Below, one piece after another: positions 1-8,015 of a stretch of 33,449 nt of DNA. The stretch comes from Microvirga sp. (lineage in GTDB: Bacteria > Pseudomonadota > Alphaproteobacteria > Rhizobiales > Beijerinckiaceae). Below the pieces are notes generated by a model. That model saw only the letters and a list, made by a program, of their open reading frames with translations, was not told the origin of the DNA and did not search any database. How positions within the stretch are numbered: position 1 is the stretch's first letter; the number at the start of each line of letters is the position of its first letter. Both the position numbers and the translations under genes were made by a program. The stretch covers positions 1 to 33,449 of the forward strand of contig JAQSWQ010000069.1 of NCBI GenBank assembly GCA_029266525.1, given 5' to 3'.

Positions 1-297
1 ATTACTTATGAGGGGCTTGTCACCGAGTTCACCAAAGCCCGCAAACGGGCTGGGCTCCGAGATTTCAGGTTCCATGATCTGCGCCACACGGCGGCAACCC
101 GGCTCCTGCGCACGAGCGGCAACCTCAACATCGTCCGGCGCATGCTTCGGCATGAGAATATGCAGACGACGGTGAAATACGCGCACAGCCAACATGCCGA
201 CGTGCTCGCGGCGATGGAAGCGACGGCGGCGGCGCACGGAGTCCCCACAAATGGTCCCCACAGCGACCATTACAGCAAGGCGAAAAGCGATGGCTGA
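1..297 (+). CDS. Tyrosine recombinase (phage-type integrase), C-terminal end, 5' part outside window
   Basis: Reading frame 1 is open from the first base to a TGA at 295-297. It encodes about 98 residues of the catalytic C-terminus of a tyrosine recombinase. Visible signatures are HDLRH (catalytic Arg plus box II His), then LRHENMQTTVKYAH, where the His after LR and the Tyr of KYAH are the expected His and nucleophilic Tyr. Such enzymes integrate or excise phages, islands and ICEs. A short polar tail follows the Tyr. The gene ends about 30 bases from the point where the neighbouring SDR gene loses homology, so this is probably the end of an integrated element whose body lies to the left. The family call is firm. 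The type of element cannot be told from here. Confidence 0.9.
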   Translation: MTYEGLVTEFTKARKRAGLRDFRFHDLRHTAATRLLRTSGNLNIVRRMLRHENMQTTVKYAHSQHADVLAAMEATAAAHGVPTNGPHSDHYSKAKSDG

Positions 298-1013
298 CAA
301 GCGTTTGGATTATACTTGGCATTAGGCCCCATCGGCACCTGGGCATCGCGGGCGCGCCACATCGCCTCGACGTCGCCGGCCGCGTAGCTCTTGGCGAGCC
401 CGGCCGACTTCTCGACCATCGGCGTCTTCATGAGGCCGGGCAGGACCGCGTTCACGCGGATTTTCCTCGCCGCGTACTCGGCCGCGGTGGTGCGCGTGAG
501 GTGGTTCATCGCGGCCTTGGTCGCGTAGTAGCTCGCATAGGCCACGCCGAGGAAGCGCAGCGAGGCGATCGAGGAGATGTTGACGATCGCGCCGCCGCCC
601 TGCCGCTCCATCGCAGGGATGACGTGCTTCATGGCGAGGAAGCAGCTCTTGAGGTTGACCGCGAAGACGCGGTCCCAGGCCTCTTCGGCGAGCTCGACTA
701 CGCCGCCGACCTCGACGATGCCGACATTGTTGTCGAGCACGTCGATGCGCCCGAAGCGATCGAGGCAGGCGGCGACCGCGCGCTCGATGTCCGCGGACCG
801 CGACGCGTCGGCGTGCCAGGCCTCCGCCTCGCCGCCTTCGCCCCAGATGATCTCGACCGTCTCGCGCGCGGCGCCCTCGTTCACGTCGACGCAGAAGACC
901 CGAGCGCCTTCGCGTGCGAAGAGCACGGCGGTGGCCTTGCCGTTGCCCCAGCCGGGGCCGACCGAGCCAGCGCCGATCACGAGCGCGGTCTTGCCGGCGA
1001 GCCGTCCTGCCAT
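270..1013 (-). CDS. SDR-family oxidoreductase, 3' end replaced at a mobile-element junction
   Basis: NAD(P)-dependent short-chain dehydrogenase/reductase. The Rossmann dinucleotide loop is a GAGSVGPGWGNG stretch near residue 15. NNVG (variant of NNAG), the catalytic Ser in NISSIAS and the YxxxK pair in YYATK follow in the right order. ATG at 1013 has GGAGGA just upstream. It starts 13 bases after the crotonase stop, so the two form an operon likely acting on acyl or hydroxyacyl intermediates. Homology runs to about VPMG (base ~327). The last 18 or so residues are unrelated and are read from junction DNA and from the antisense of the integrase end. A usual SDR would have some 40 more residues here (the GxxxDvAxxxxfLasd region and C-terminal substrate/tetramer segment). 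The product is probably inactive or altered; substrate unknown. Confidence 0.85.
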   Translation of the reverse strand: MAGRLAGKTALVIGAGSVGPGWGNGKATAVLFAREGARVFCVDVNEGAARETVEIIWGEGGEAEAWHADASRSADIERAVAACLDRFGRIDVLDNNVGIVEVGGVVELAEEAWDRVFAVNLKSCFLAMKHVIPAMERQGGGAIVNISSIASLRFLGVAYASYYATKAAMNHLTRTTAAEYAARKIRVNAVLPGLMKTPMVEKSAGLAKSYAAGDVEAMWRARDAQVPMGPNAKYNPNACQPSLFALL

Positions 1014-1026
1014 GCCATCCTCCGGA

Positions 1027-1812
1027 TCAGCGGTGCCTGAAGCGCGGCTTCTCCTTCGCGAAGAAGGCGCGCACCCCTTCCCCGCAGTCCTCGGTCGTGA
1101 AGACGCGCTCGCTCATTTCGAGCGACGCCTCAACCGCGCGGTCCTCGGGCACGTCGAAGGCCATGTCGGCCGAGCGCTTGCACATCTGGATGGCGATCGA
1201 TGGCTGGGCCGCCAGACGGCGCGCCATCTCCATCGCGGTGCCGAGCGCCTCGCCCTTCGGCGCCACGCGGTTGACGAGACCCCAGGCGAGCGCCGTCTCG
1301 ACCGGCAGCGGGTCGCCGAAGAACATCATCTCCTTGGCGCGGCCCTCGCCGATCCGGCGGGTGACCCGGACGGTGCCGCCCGAGCCCGGGAAGACCCCGA
1401 GCTTGATTTCCGGCAAGGCCACCCGCGCCCCTTCCTCGGCAACGATGAGGTCGCAGCACACCGCGAGCTCGAGCCCGCCCCCGAAGGCAAGGCCGGCGAC
1501 GGCGGCGATCGTGGGTTTGGGGAAATCGTCGACCCGGCTCCAGGCCTCGTTCTCGAGCGCGAGTTTTTTGGGCACGACGGCGCCCGCCGCCATCATCTCG
1601 GGAAACTCCTTGATGTCGGAGCCCGCGCAGAAGGCCTTCCCGCCGGCGCCGGTCAGGACCATCACGCGCGCGTCCGGATCCTCGGCGAGTCGCTTCACGG
1701 TCTCGTTGAGCCGGCGCGTCATCTCGAGCGTGACGAGATTGAGCGGCGGATTGTTCAGCATCACGACGGCAACGCCGTCCTCGATCGTGCACAGCACCGG
1801 GTTTTCGGTCAT
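1027..1812 (-). CDS. Enoyl-CoA hydratase/isomerase (crotonase) family protein
   Basis: Crotonase-fold acyl-CoA enzyme of about 261 residues from the start chosen here. The oxyanion-hole segments are visible: AFCAGSDIKEF (first), and LAFGGGLELAVCCD (second, GGG core). In the second catalytic region LPEIKLGVFPGSGGT the Glu position is present. The C-terminus, EGVRAFFAKEKPRFRHR, is the usual family ending. The frame stays open to 1893, but family alignment begins at about MTENPVL, so ATG at 1812 (or 1818) is preferred. No strong ribosome binding site decides between them. It precedes the SDR gene by 13 bases on the same strand and is divergent from the TRAP operon, suggesting a catabolic cluster for a carboxylate imported by that transporter. 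The exact reaction (hydratase, isomerase or other) cannot be assigned. Confidence 0.85.
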   Translation of the reverse strand: MTENPVLCTIEDGVAVVMLNNPPLNLVTLEMTRRLNETVKRLAEDPDARVMVLTGAGGKAFCAGSDIKEFPEMMAAGAVVPKKLALENEAWSRVDDFPKPTIAAVAGLAFGGGLELAVCCDLIVAEEGARVALPEIKLGVFPGSGGTVRVTRRIGEGRAKEMMFFGDPLPVETALAWGLVNRVAPKGEALGTAMEMARRLAAQPSIAIQMCKRSADMAFDVPEDRAVEASLEMSERVFTTEDCGEGVRAFFAKEKPRFRHR

Positions 1813-1886
1813 CGTCATCCGCGAGGCTGAAGTTGGGAACGCCATGATGACGATTTGCGCGGTCATGGGAAGCGCACGCGTTGTGC

Positions 1887-1915
1887 TTGACATACAATAG
1901 GGCCACTCCGATCAT
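1887..1915 (+). promoter_or_regulatory. Candidate sigma70-type promoter for the TRAP operon
   Basis: A perfect TTGACA (1887-1892) is followed after 17 bases by GATCAT (1910-1915, 4 of 6 matches to TATAAT). This is 60 bases before the dctP start codon, in the divergent region between the crotonase gene and dctP. The first box lies inside TTGTGCTTGACATACAA, which has loose TTGT/ACAA symmetry of the kind bound by GntR regulators; that reading is only a suggestion. Confidence 0.35.
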
Positions 1916-1975
1916 GCCGGGAAAAGAAGCCGCACCGAGGCTCCGCACGATTGGTGCTCAAAGGGAGGAATAGGA

Positions 1976-2983
1976 ATGCTCAGGACCGTGAAGATCGGCC
2001 GCGCCCTTGCGCTCGGCGCCGCTATGCTCCTCGGCGCCGGCGCGCTCGACCAAGCCGCGGCGCAGCGCAAGCTCACCTTCGGCTACGACCAGCCGAAATC
2101 GACCGGCTACGGCTACGCGGCGGACGTGTTCGACGCGAAGCTCAAGGAGCTCTCCGGCGGCAAGCTCTCGATCGATCAGTTTCCGCTCGCGCAGCTCGGC
2201 CAGGAGCCGGTGATGCTGCAGAAGATGCGTTCCGGCGACATCGATTTCGTCATCACCTCGACCGCGAACGCCTCGACGCTCGCGCCGCAGGCCGGCGTGT
2301 TCTCGCTCCACTTCATCTTCCGCGACGAGGCGCATCTTGCGAAGACCATTGCCGACCCGGAGGTCGGAAAGGCTTTCAAGGCGATGATCTCGGAATCGGT
2401 GCAGGGCGCCCGCGCGCTCGGTCTCATCACCCTCGGCCTCCGGCATATGTACGGCAAGTCGGAGGTGAAGTCCGTCGAGGACATCAAGGGCAAGAAGATC
2501 CGCGTCCAGGCGACAAAGACCGAGGACACCCACTTCCCGGCCTATGGCGCACAGACGGTGCACATGCCCTTCGGCGAGGTCTACACCTCGCTCCAGACCG
2601 GCGTCATCCAGTTCGCCGAGAACGGCGTCAACGTCTACCTCGCGAACAAGCACTACGAGGTCGCGCCGGTGCTCTCGCTCACCGAGCACGAGGCCAACAA
2701 CAACATGATCTGGGTCTCCGACAAGACCTGGAACGCCTTCTCCGACCAGGAGAAGCAATGGGTCCAGGCCGCCGCCGACGAGGTCTCCAAGCTCGAGCCC
2801 GCCTGGGCGCTCAAGGCCGAGAAGGATTCGGCCGAGCGGCTGAAAAAGCTCGGCGTGAAGGTCGTCGAGGGTGTGGACAAGTCCGGCTTCGCCAAGGCGG
2901 CGGCGCCGATCCAGGACCAGCTCGCCAAGGAGCTCGGGCCGCACGCGGTCAAGATCCTCGAGCTCGTGCGCAACGTGAAGTAA
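1976..2983 (+). CDS. dctP: TRAP transporter substrate-binding protein, DctP type
   Basis: Periplasmic binding protein of 335 residues for a TRAP transporter, which takes up organic acids using an ion gradient. A Sec signal peptide covers about residues 1-29 (positive start, hydrophobic core, cleavage near AAA-QRK). The DctP signatures follow: KLTFGYDQP, the GKLSIDQFP beta strand, and the KKIRVQATK segment whose Arg (about residue 176) normally pairs with the substrate carboxylate. ATG at 1976 has GGAGG 8 bases upstream. It is the first gene of dctP-dctQ-dctM. The ligand cannot be named. The neighbouring crotonase and SDR genes hint at a carboxylate degraded through CoA esters. This component is intact although the large permease gene downstream is broken. 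Confidence 0.93.
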   Translation: MLRTVKIGRALALGAAMLLGAGALDQAAAQRKLTFGYDQPKSTGYGYAADVFDAKLKELSGGKLSIDQFPLAQLGQEPVMLQKMRSGDIDFVITSTANASTLAPQAGVFSLHFIFRDEAHLAKTIADPEVGKAFKAMISESVQGARALGLITLGLRHMYGKSEVKSVEDIKGKKIRVQATKTEDTHFPAYGAQTVHMPFGEVYTSLQTGVIQFAENGVNVYLANKHYEVAPVLSLTEHEANNNMIWVSDKTWNAFSDQEKQWVQAAADEVSKLEPAWALKAEKDSAERLKKLGVKVVEGVDKSGFAKAAAPIQDQLAKELGPHAVKILELVRNVK

Positions 2984-3068
2984 GCGGCGACAGCAAGCCG
3001 GGCGGCGGCCGCGGGAGGGCCGCCGCATCGCTCGTTCGGTGCACGCATCTCCCATGTGAGGGTCTGCC

Positions 3069-3608
3069 TTGTCGTCGCTGGTCTCGCCGCGCGAGCGGCA
3101 TCTGAAATGGCCGGCGCTCGACTGGCTGGAGGCGCTGCTGTTCGTCGCCTGCGGCGCCTGCATCATAGGCTTCTCGCTGTCGGTGCTGTTCGACGTGTCG
3201 ACCCGCGAGATCGGACGCCCCTGGCTTTGGCTGCAGCAGGTGACGACCGGCTTCTTCGCCTGGGGCGTCTTCCTTGGGATGGCGCTCGCTGCGCGCCGCA
3301 ACGACCACATGTACCTGACCGAGATCGTGCACACGATGACCGGACCGGCGCGGCTCGTCATCGAGATCATGTCGCGTGTGGTCGTATTCGTCGTGGCGAT
3401 GTTCCTCGTCGTGTTCGGCTGGGAGAACTTCCTGCACGACCTTCACAGCTTCCGCATGCCCTCGCTTATCCCGCTCGGCTACTACACCGTCAGCGTGCCG
3501 ATCGCCGGTGCACTGGTGGCGCTGTTCCAGATCGAGCAGCTCGTAAACGGCCTGAAGAACGGCTTTTCCCGCGAGGAGCCGCCGGTCGAGGAAGCGATCT
3601 ATGAGTAA
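3069..3608 (+). CDS. dctQ: TRAP transporter small membrane subunit, DctQ type
   Basis: 179-residue inner-membrane protein with four hydrophobic segments (about residues 20-42, 56-75, 98-120, 136-157), as expected for the DctQ four-helix subunit that partners DctM. Conserved-looking pieces are FDVSTREIG and the Trp-rich WLWLQQVTTGFFAWGVFLG. No ATG fits the N-terminus. The TTG at 3069 has GAGGG six bases upstream and is the likely start. Its 3' end overlaps dctM in the 8-base ATGAGTAA arrangement, so translation of the two is coupled. It lies 85 bases after dctP. Confidence 0.88.
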   Translation: MSSLVSPRERHLKWPALDWLEALLFVACGACIIGFSLSVLFDVSTREIGRPWLWLQQVTTGFFAWGVFLGMALAARRNDHMYLTEIVHTMTGPARLVIEIMSRVVVFVVAMFLVVFGWENFLHDLHSFRMPSLIPLGYYTVSVPIAGALVALFQIEQLVNGLKNGFSREEPPVEEAIYE

Positions 3609-4828
3609 CGGCGGGATCATCTTCACGATGGCCGCGCTTTTCCTCGGGCTCGGCTATCTCGGCGTTCCGGTCGCCTTCTCAATCATTGCCGGCGTGCTCG
3701 TCGCGACCGCGCTGACCAAGATCAGCTTCGCCTCGATAATCGGGCAGCTCTTCCACGGCATCGATTCCGAGGCGCTGCTCGCGGTGCCGTTCTTCCTGCT
3801 CGTCGGCGAGCTGATGACCTCTGCGCAGGTCACGCATCGCATGATCGTGCTGGCGCAGACGATGGTCGGCCACTTCCGCGGCGGGCTCGCGCAGATCGTG
3901 ACCGTGTTCTCGATGTTCTTCGCGGGGATCTCAGGCTCCTCGACCGCGGACGTCGCGGTGCTCGCCCGCACCGTCGGCCCGGAGATGGTTCGGGAAGGGT
4001 ACGGCCGCGCCTTCATCGCCGCCGTGATCGCTTCCGCCTCGACGATCGCGAACCTAATCCCGCCGAGCATCATGGCAGTCGTCTACGGCGCGACCGGCAA
4101 CGTCTCCATCGGCGGCCTGTTCCTCGGCGGTATCGTGCCCGGCCTCCTCGTCGGCTTCGGCATCATGATCTACAGCCATTTCTTCGGCCCGGTCGGGGTC
4201 TTAAGGCCGCGGGCGACCTTCCGGCAATTCACCGAGGCCGCGAAGTTGTCCGCCTTGCCCCTGATGATCCCGATCATCATCATGGGCGGCATCCTCTCGG
4301 GCTTCTTCACGCCGACCGAGGCCGGGCTCGTCGCCGTCGCCTACATCACCTTCGTGCTGATCCCGCTCGTCAACCGCGGGCACATCAAGCACCTGCCGCG
4401 CGACTTCGCCAATGCCGGGCTCCTCTACTCGATTCCGATGGCGGCGGTTCGTGGTCCTCTTCGTGATCGTCGGCGACTTCATGGATGCGGTGCCGGCCAT
4501 CATCATCTTCATGCCGATCATCAACGCGCTGACCGAGCTCGGGCAGATCAACCCGGTGCACATGGGCGTCGTGATCGTGACGACGCTCGCCTTCGGCCTG
4601 ATCACGCCGCCCTACGGGCTGTCGCTGCTGATGGCTTCGAAGTTCGTTGGGGTGAGCTTCATGAAGGCGGTGGTGCGCTCGCTGCCGCTCTACCTCGTGT
4701 TCTTCACGACGATCGCCTTCTGCATCTTCTTCCCGAAGGTGGTGCTGTTCCTGCCCAAGACCTTCCTCCCGGAGTCGGTCGGCTGCTTCAAGAACCCAAG
4801 CGGCTCCGGCTACATCTGCCCCCCGTGA
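3601..4828 (+). pseudogene. dctM: TRAP transporter large permease DctM, disrupted by a frameshift with probable internal deletion
   Basis: DctM forms the ion-coupled translocation channel of the TRAP system. From ATG 3601 the frame encodes a good DctM N-terminal two-thirds, including FFAGISGSSTADVAVL and ANLIPPSIMAVVYG, up to LLYSIPMAA at 4446. It then leaves frame. The C-terminal third resumes in the +2 frame at 4448 (FVVLFVIVGDFMDAVPA), continues through LAFGLITPPYGLSLL and ends at TGA 4826-4828. The two halves total about 407 codons. Normal members have 30-40 more residues between SIPMAA and the GDFMDA helix, so about 100 bases seem missing as well as the frame. A single real deletion or an assembly collapse at the GCGGCGG stretch (4441-4447) would explain both. 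As written no full permease can be made. Confidence 0.85.
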
Positions 4829-4893
4829 GGGCCGTACCTCGCTTGCTCGAGCAGGGTTGCCCGCCCGCCGCCTCTCCCTTAAGAGCACGCCTC

Positions 4894-4951
4894 CCGTGGT
4901 GATTTGAGCCGGCCGGCTTGCGCGCCACGTTAAACAAGGCGCTAAAAGGCC
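4894..4951 (+). promoter_or_regulatory. SAM-II (metA/SAM_alpha type) riboswitch upstream of metZ
   Basis: The segment matches the SAM-II aptamer known from alphaproteobacterial methionine genes. CGTGG (4895-4899) pairs with CCACG (4925-4929) to form P1, followed on its 5' side by the conserved GTGATTTG. CTTG (4917-4920) pairs with CAAG (4935-4938) in the pseudoknot. The hallmark strands CCACGTTAAACAAG and GCTAAAAGG are present. SAM binding is known to close this pseudoknot and lower expression of the gene downstream. Here that gene is metZ, whose ATG lies 75 bases later, in keeping with feedback control of methionine synthesis. Confidence 0.92.
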
Positions 4952-4978
4952 GGGGGCACTTGGCGCCCGGTCCGTTTT
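4950..4978 (+). terminator. GC-rich hairpin after the SAM-II aptamer, possible attenuator
   Basis: CCGGGGGC (4950-4957) can pair with GCGCCCGG (4963-4970) with one bulge around an ACTTG loop, followed by TCCGTTTT. It begins as the aptamer ends and lies before the metZ ribosome binding site, so it could be the riboswitch expression platform. The T tract is short and interrupted, so intrinsic termination is uncertain. Confidence 0.35.
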
Positions 4979-5025
4979 CGGCCGGCGCGATCCGTGCCGG
5001 GGCCGTCCCCGGGAGAGGGCTGGCC

Positions 5026-6215
5026 ATGACCGATTTCGCCGCTGCCGAGGAGTTCGAGCTCGAGACCCGGCTCGTCCATGCGGGCACCTCCGCTCCAACT
5101 TCGCTGAGACTTCCGAGGCGATCTTCCTCACGCAAGGCCACGTCTACGATAGCGCCGAGCAATGCGAGGCGCGCTTCAAGGGCGAGGACGAGGGCTTCAT
5201 CTACGCCCGCTTCTCGAACCCGACCGTCGGCATGTTCGAGGCGCGCATGGCGGCGCTCGAAGGGGCGGAAGCGGCGCGCGCCACCGCGACCGGCATGGCG
5301 GCGGTGACGGCCTCGCTCCTCGGCCAGCTGCGCGCGGGCGACCATGTCGTTGCGGCGCGCCAGCTCTTCGGCTCCTGCCGCTTCGTCTGCGAGGAGCTCC
5401 TGCCGCGCTTCGGCATCGCCTCGACGCTGGTCGAGGGGACGAGCCTCGAGGAATGGCAGGCGGCGGTGCGGGGCGAGACCAAGGTCTTCTTCCTGGAGAG
5501 CCCGACCAACCCCAACCTCGACCTCGTCGACATCGCCGGCGTCGCCGCGATCGCGCGCGAATGCGGAGCGAAGCTCGTCGTCGACAACGTGTTCGCGACG
5601 CCGCTCTGGCAGCACCCGCTCGCGCTCGGCGCCGACTGCGTCGTCTATTCCGCGACGAAGCATATCGACGGGCAGGGGAGGTGCCTCGGGGGCGTGATCC
5701 TCGGATCGAGGGCGTTCATCGAGAAGGGCATCCACAGCTATCTGCGTCAGACCGGCCCGGCGCTCTCGCCCTTCAATGCCTGGGTGCTGCTGAAAGGCCT
5801 GGAGACCCTGCCGCTGCGCGTGCGCCGCCAGACCGAGAACGCCGCCGCCGTCGCCGATGCGCTCGCCGCGCATCCGAAGGTCAAGCGCCTGATCTATCCA
5901 GGCCGGCCGGACCATCCGCAGGCGGAGCTCGTGCGCCGCCAGATGAAGGCGGGCTCCACGCTCATCGCCTTCGAGGTCGCCGGCGGCAAGGCCGGGGCCT
6001 TCCGCTTCATGAACGCACTCAGGATCGTGCGTATCTCGAACAATCTTGGCGACGCGAAAAGTCTCATCACCCACCCTGCCACCACCACCCATGAGCGCTT
6101 CCCGCCCGAGGTGCGCGAGGCCATGGGGGTGACCGAGGGGCTGGTGCGGCTGTCCGTCGGATTGGAACACCCGAAGGATCTCATACGCGATCTCGAAGGG
6201 GCGCTCGCGGCTTGA
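5026..6215 (+). pseudogene. metZ: O-succinylhomoserine sulfhydrylase MetZ, single-base frameshift near the 5' end
   Basis: PLP enzyme of the Cys/Met metabolism family that makes homocysteine from O-succinylhomoserine and sulfide. ATG 5026 has GGGAGAGG upstream and encodes a normal N-terminus to LVHAGT (5088). The MetZ sequence then continues in another frame (RSNFAETSEAIFLTQGHVYD) to the stop at 6215. Restoring one C at 5088/5089 (ACCTCCGC to ACCCTCCGC) rebuilds GTLRSNF and an uninterrupted protein of about 396 residues. The PLP lysine is in SATKHIDGQGR (about residue 212 of the repaired protein), and the C-terminus (LVRLSVGLEHPKDLIRDLE) is typical. The SAM-II riboswitch lies 75 bases upstream. 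No slippery heptamer suggests programmed frameshifting. This is either a recent inactivating deletion or a base-calling error. Confidence 0.88.
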
Positions 6216-6219
6216 GCGT

Positions 6220-6306
6220 TGTCATCACCGGGCTTGTCCCGGTGATCTCGGGGGGTAGAGCGCCACATTTCGAATCGGGATGGCCGGGACAAGCCCGGCC
6301 ATGACA
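6220..6306. repeat. Paired extragenic palindromes (REP/BIME-like) between metZ and the sulfurtransferase gene
   Basis: Two perfect hairpins in opposite orientation. ATCACCGGG-CTTGT-CCCGGTGAT is followed by TGGCCGGG-ACAAG-CCCGGCCA, and the whole is bounded by TGTCAT and ATGACA. It fills the space between two convergent genes and may also act as a bidirectional terminator. This form is widespread between genes in Hyphomicrobiales. Confidence 0.85.
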
Positions 6307-6322
6307 AAGGAGAGGTGGTTCC

Positions 6323-7186
6323 TCATCGTGCCGGCCCCGTCTCCACCGGGCGCTTCTCGTCCTGCGTCCACTCCGACATCGAACCGTCGTAGAGACGTAC
6401 GTCCTTGCGGCCGAGGAGCTCCGCCATCACGAACCAGTTCGTCGCCGCAGCCTGGCCGGTGTTGCAGAAGCTGACCACCTCGCCTTTGGGCACGGCGGCA
6501 TACACGCGGGCGAGCTCTCCGAGCGGCTTCAGCCCGTTCCGCGCGGCGTCGTAGGCCTGCGCCTGGTCGAGATGCTTCGAGCCGGGAAGGCGCCCGGCGC
6601 GCATGGCTTGCGGGCTCTTCTCCCGGCCCTCGAAGAAGCCGAGACCGCGGGCGTCGAGGAGCGTCGCCGAGCCTTCCGCTACCGCCTTCTCGACTTGCTC
6701 GACGTCGGCGCGCATCGCCGCGTCGATCCGCACCGGATAGCGCGTGCCGGTGCGGGTCTCGCCGGGCCCGGTCTCGAGCGGCCGGCCCGGATCGGCGCGC
6801 CATCCGGCGAAGCCGCCGTCGAGCAGCGAGAGTCGCTCATGCCCGGCGATCCTGAGCGTCCAATAGACCCGCACGGCGGCGCTGAAGTCGCTGGTGTTGG
6901 CGCCGGTCGGCACAACCACGATGTGATGATCCGGCTTGAGGCCAAGGCCGCCGAAGAGTTCCGAGAGCGCGCTTTCGGCCGGGAGCATTCCGACGGCCGT
7001 GCCCTTGGCGGCGCGCTATCCGTCCTTGAGGTAGTCGGTGAAAACCGCGCCCGGAATGTGCCCGTTCTCGAAGACGGTCTGCCCGCCCTCAGGTGCGATC
7101 CGCACGTCGAGGATCACGAGGTCAGGATCGTCGATGTGCTGCGCGAGCCAATCGGGCGAGACGAGGGGCTGCTTCCCTTCGGGCAT
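6323..7186 (-). pseudogene. sseA: Thiosulfate/3-mercaptopyruvate sulfurtransferase (two rhodanese domains) with in-frame amber codon
   Basis: From ATG 7186 the frame encodes the first rhodanese domain (SPDWLAQHIDDPDLVILDVR, then GHIPGAVFTDYLKDG). It meets TAG at 7018-7016 (codon 57) and continues in the same frame to 6323. Relatives have Trp at this place (DGWR), so TGG to TAG is the simplest change. The second domain carries the active-site loop SFCNTGQAAATNW with the catalytic Cys at about residue 241 of the 288-codon reading, and the ending DGSMSEW. The enzyme class moves sulfane sulfur from thiosulfate or mercaptopyruvate to acceptors. An internal ATG at 6988 could give a 221-residue product starting inside domain 1. 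The gene follows the RraA-like gene by 27 bases and is convergent with metZ. The symbol is a family-level suggestion. Confidence 0.82.
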
Positions 7187-7213
7187 TCGGCTCTCCGCAT
7201 TTCCGTTTAGGGC

Positions 7214-7879
7214 TCATAGCACGCCGTAGCGGTCGAACACCTGCCGCAGCGTCTCGCCCGCAAGGAGCGCGTCGCGCGTCTTGTCCTCGGCCGCGACCTT
7301 CTCGAGCGCCCGCGCCACGACCTTCGGCGCGACCGCCTTCGGCACCGCGACCACGCCGTCGACGTCGCCGAAGATCAGGTCGCCCGGCTCGATGCGCACG
7401 CCCGCGACCTCTACGGCTACGTCCATCGCCGCCATCTCGGCCCGGCCCCTGGTGTCGAGCGGGCCGATGCCGCCGGCGAAGACCGGGAACCGCATCTCGC
7501 GGATGCGACGCACGTCGCGCACGAGGCCGTCGGTCAGGCAGCCGGCGGCGCCGCGCAGGCTCGCGGCCGTGGTCAGGAGCTCGCCCCAGGGCGCCACCAC
7601 GTCCGTCGGGCCGTCGCAGGCAAGCACCGCGACCTCGCCGCCCTTGAGGTCGTCGACGAGGTCCATCTCGATCTCGTAGGGGTTCCGCCCCGGCTCGGTG
7701 TGGAAGACCTTCCGATAGAGGCCGGTCCGCGCGAAGCCGCAGAGCACCGAAGCCTCGTCGAGCGGCCGCACGAAGGGGCGTAGCGCCTGGCCCATGAAGC
7801 CCGCTTCATCGAGCACGTCGGAGAGGACGGCGGTGTAGAGGCACTCGGCGATCGCGGAGAGCGGCGGCAGATCGTTCAT
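7214..7879 (-). CDS. RraA-like / 4-hydroxy-4-methyl-2-oxoglutarate aldolase family protein
   Basis: 221-residue protein of the RraA/HMG aldolase fold. It shows DVLDEAGFMG at the N-terminus, the PWGELLTTAA segment (metal/substrate Glu near residue 100), and GLVRDVRRI, containing the Arg-Asp pair (about residues 121-122) used by class II pyruvate aldolases of this family. The C-terminal half has GDLIFGDVDGVVAVPK, a strong family signature. These enzymes cleave 4-hydroxy-4-methyl-2-oxoglutarate or decarboxylate oxaloacetate. Some homologues instead bind RNase E, so the exact role is open. ATG 7879 has AGGATCC upstream. It is the first gene of an operon with the disrupted sulfurtransferase gene. 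Confidence 0.85.
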   Translation of the reverse strand: MNDLPPLSAIAECLYTAVLSDVLDEAGFMGQALRPFVRPLDEASVLCGFARTGLYRKVFHTEPGRNPYEIEMDLVDDLKGGEVAVLACDGPTDVVAPWGELLTTAASLRGAAGCLTDGLVRDVRRIREMRFPVFAGGIGPLDTRGRAEMAAMDVAVEVAGVRIEPGDLIFGDVDGVVAVPKAVAPKVVARALEKVAAEDKTRDALLAGETLRQVFDRYGVL

Positions 7880-8015
7880 CTTGGATCCTGGCGGGGTTTC
7901 GAGCTACCATGCCGCCGGACGCGATCACAAGTCGAGGCGGCGGCCGGGGCGAACCCGGCGTCGTCTGCGACGTTGTCCTTCGTGGGGTCTCGCTCGGGAT
8001 GTCGCGGAGACGGCG

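Noticed and set aside
5080-5100. Programmed ribosomal frameshifting in metZ
   Set aside because: No slippery heptamer, stop-codon context or downstream pseudoknot was seen, and MetZ is not known to use recoding. One missing C is simpler.
7016-7018. Recoding of TAG (pyrrolysine or amber suppression) in the sulfurtransferase
   Set aside because: Relatives have Trp at this position, no recoding signal is visible, and other genes here use ordinary stops.
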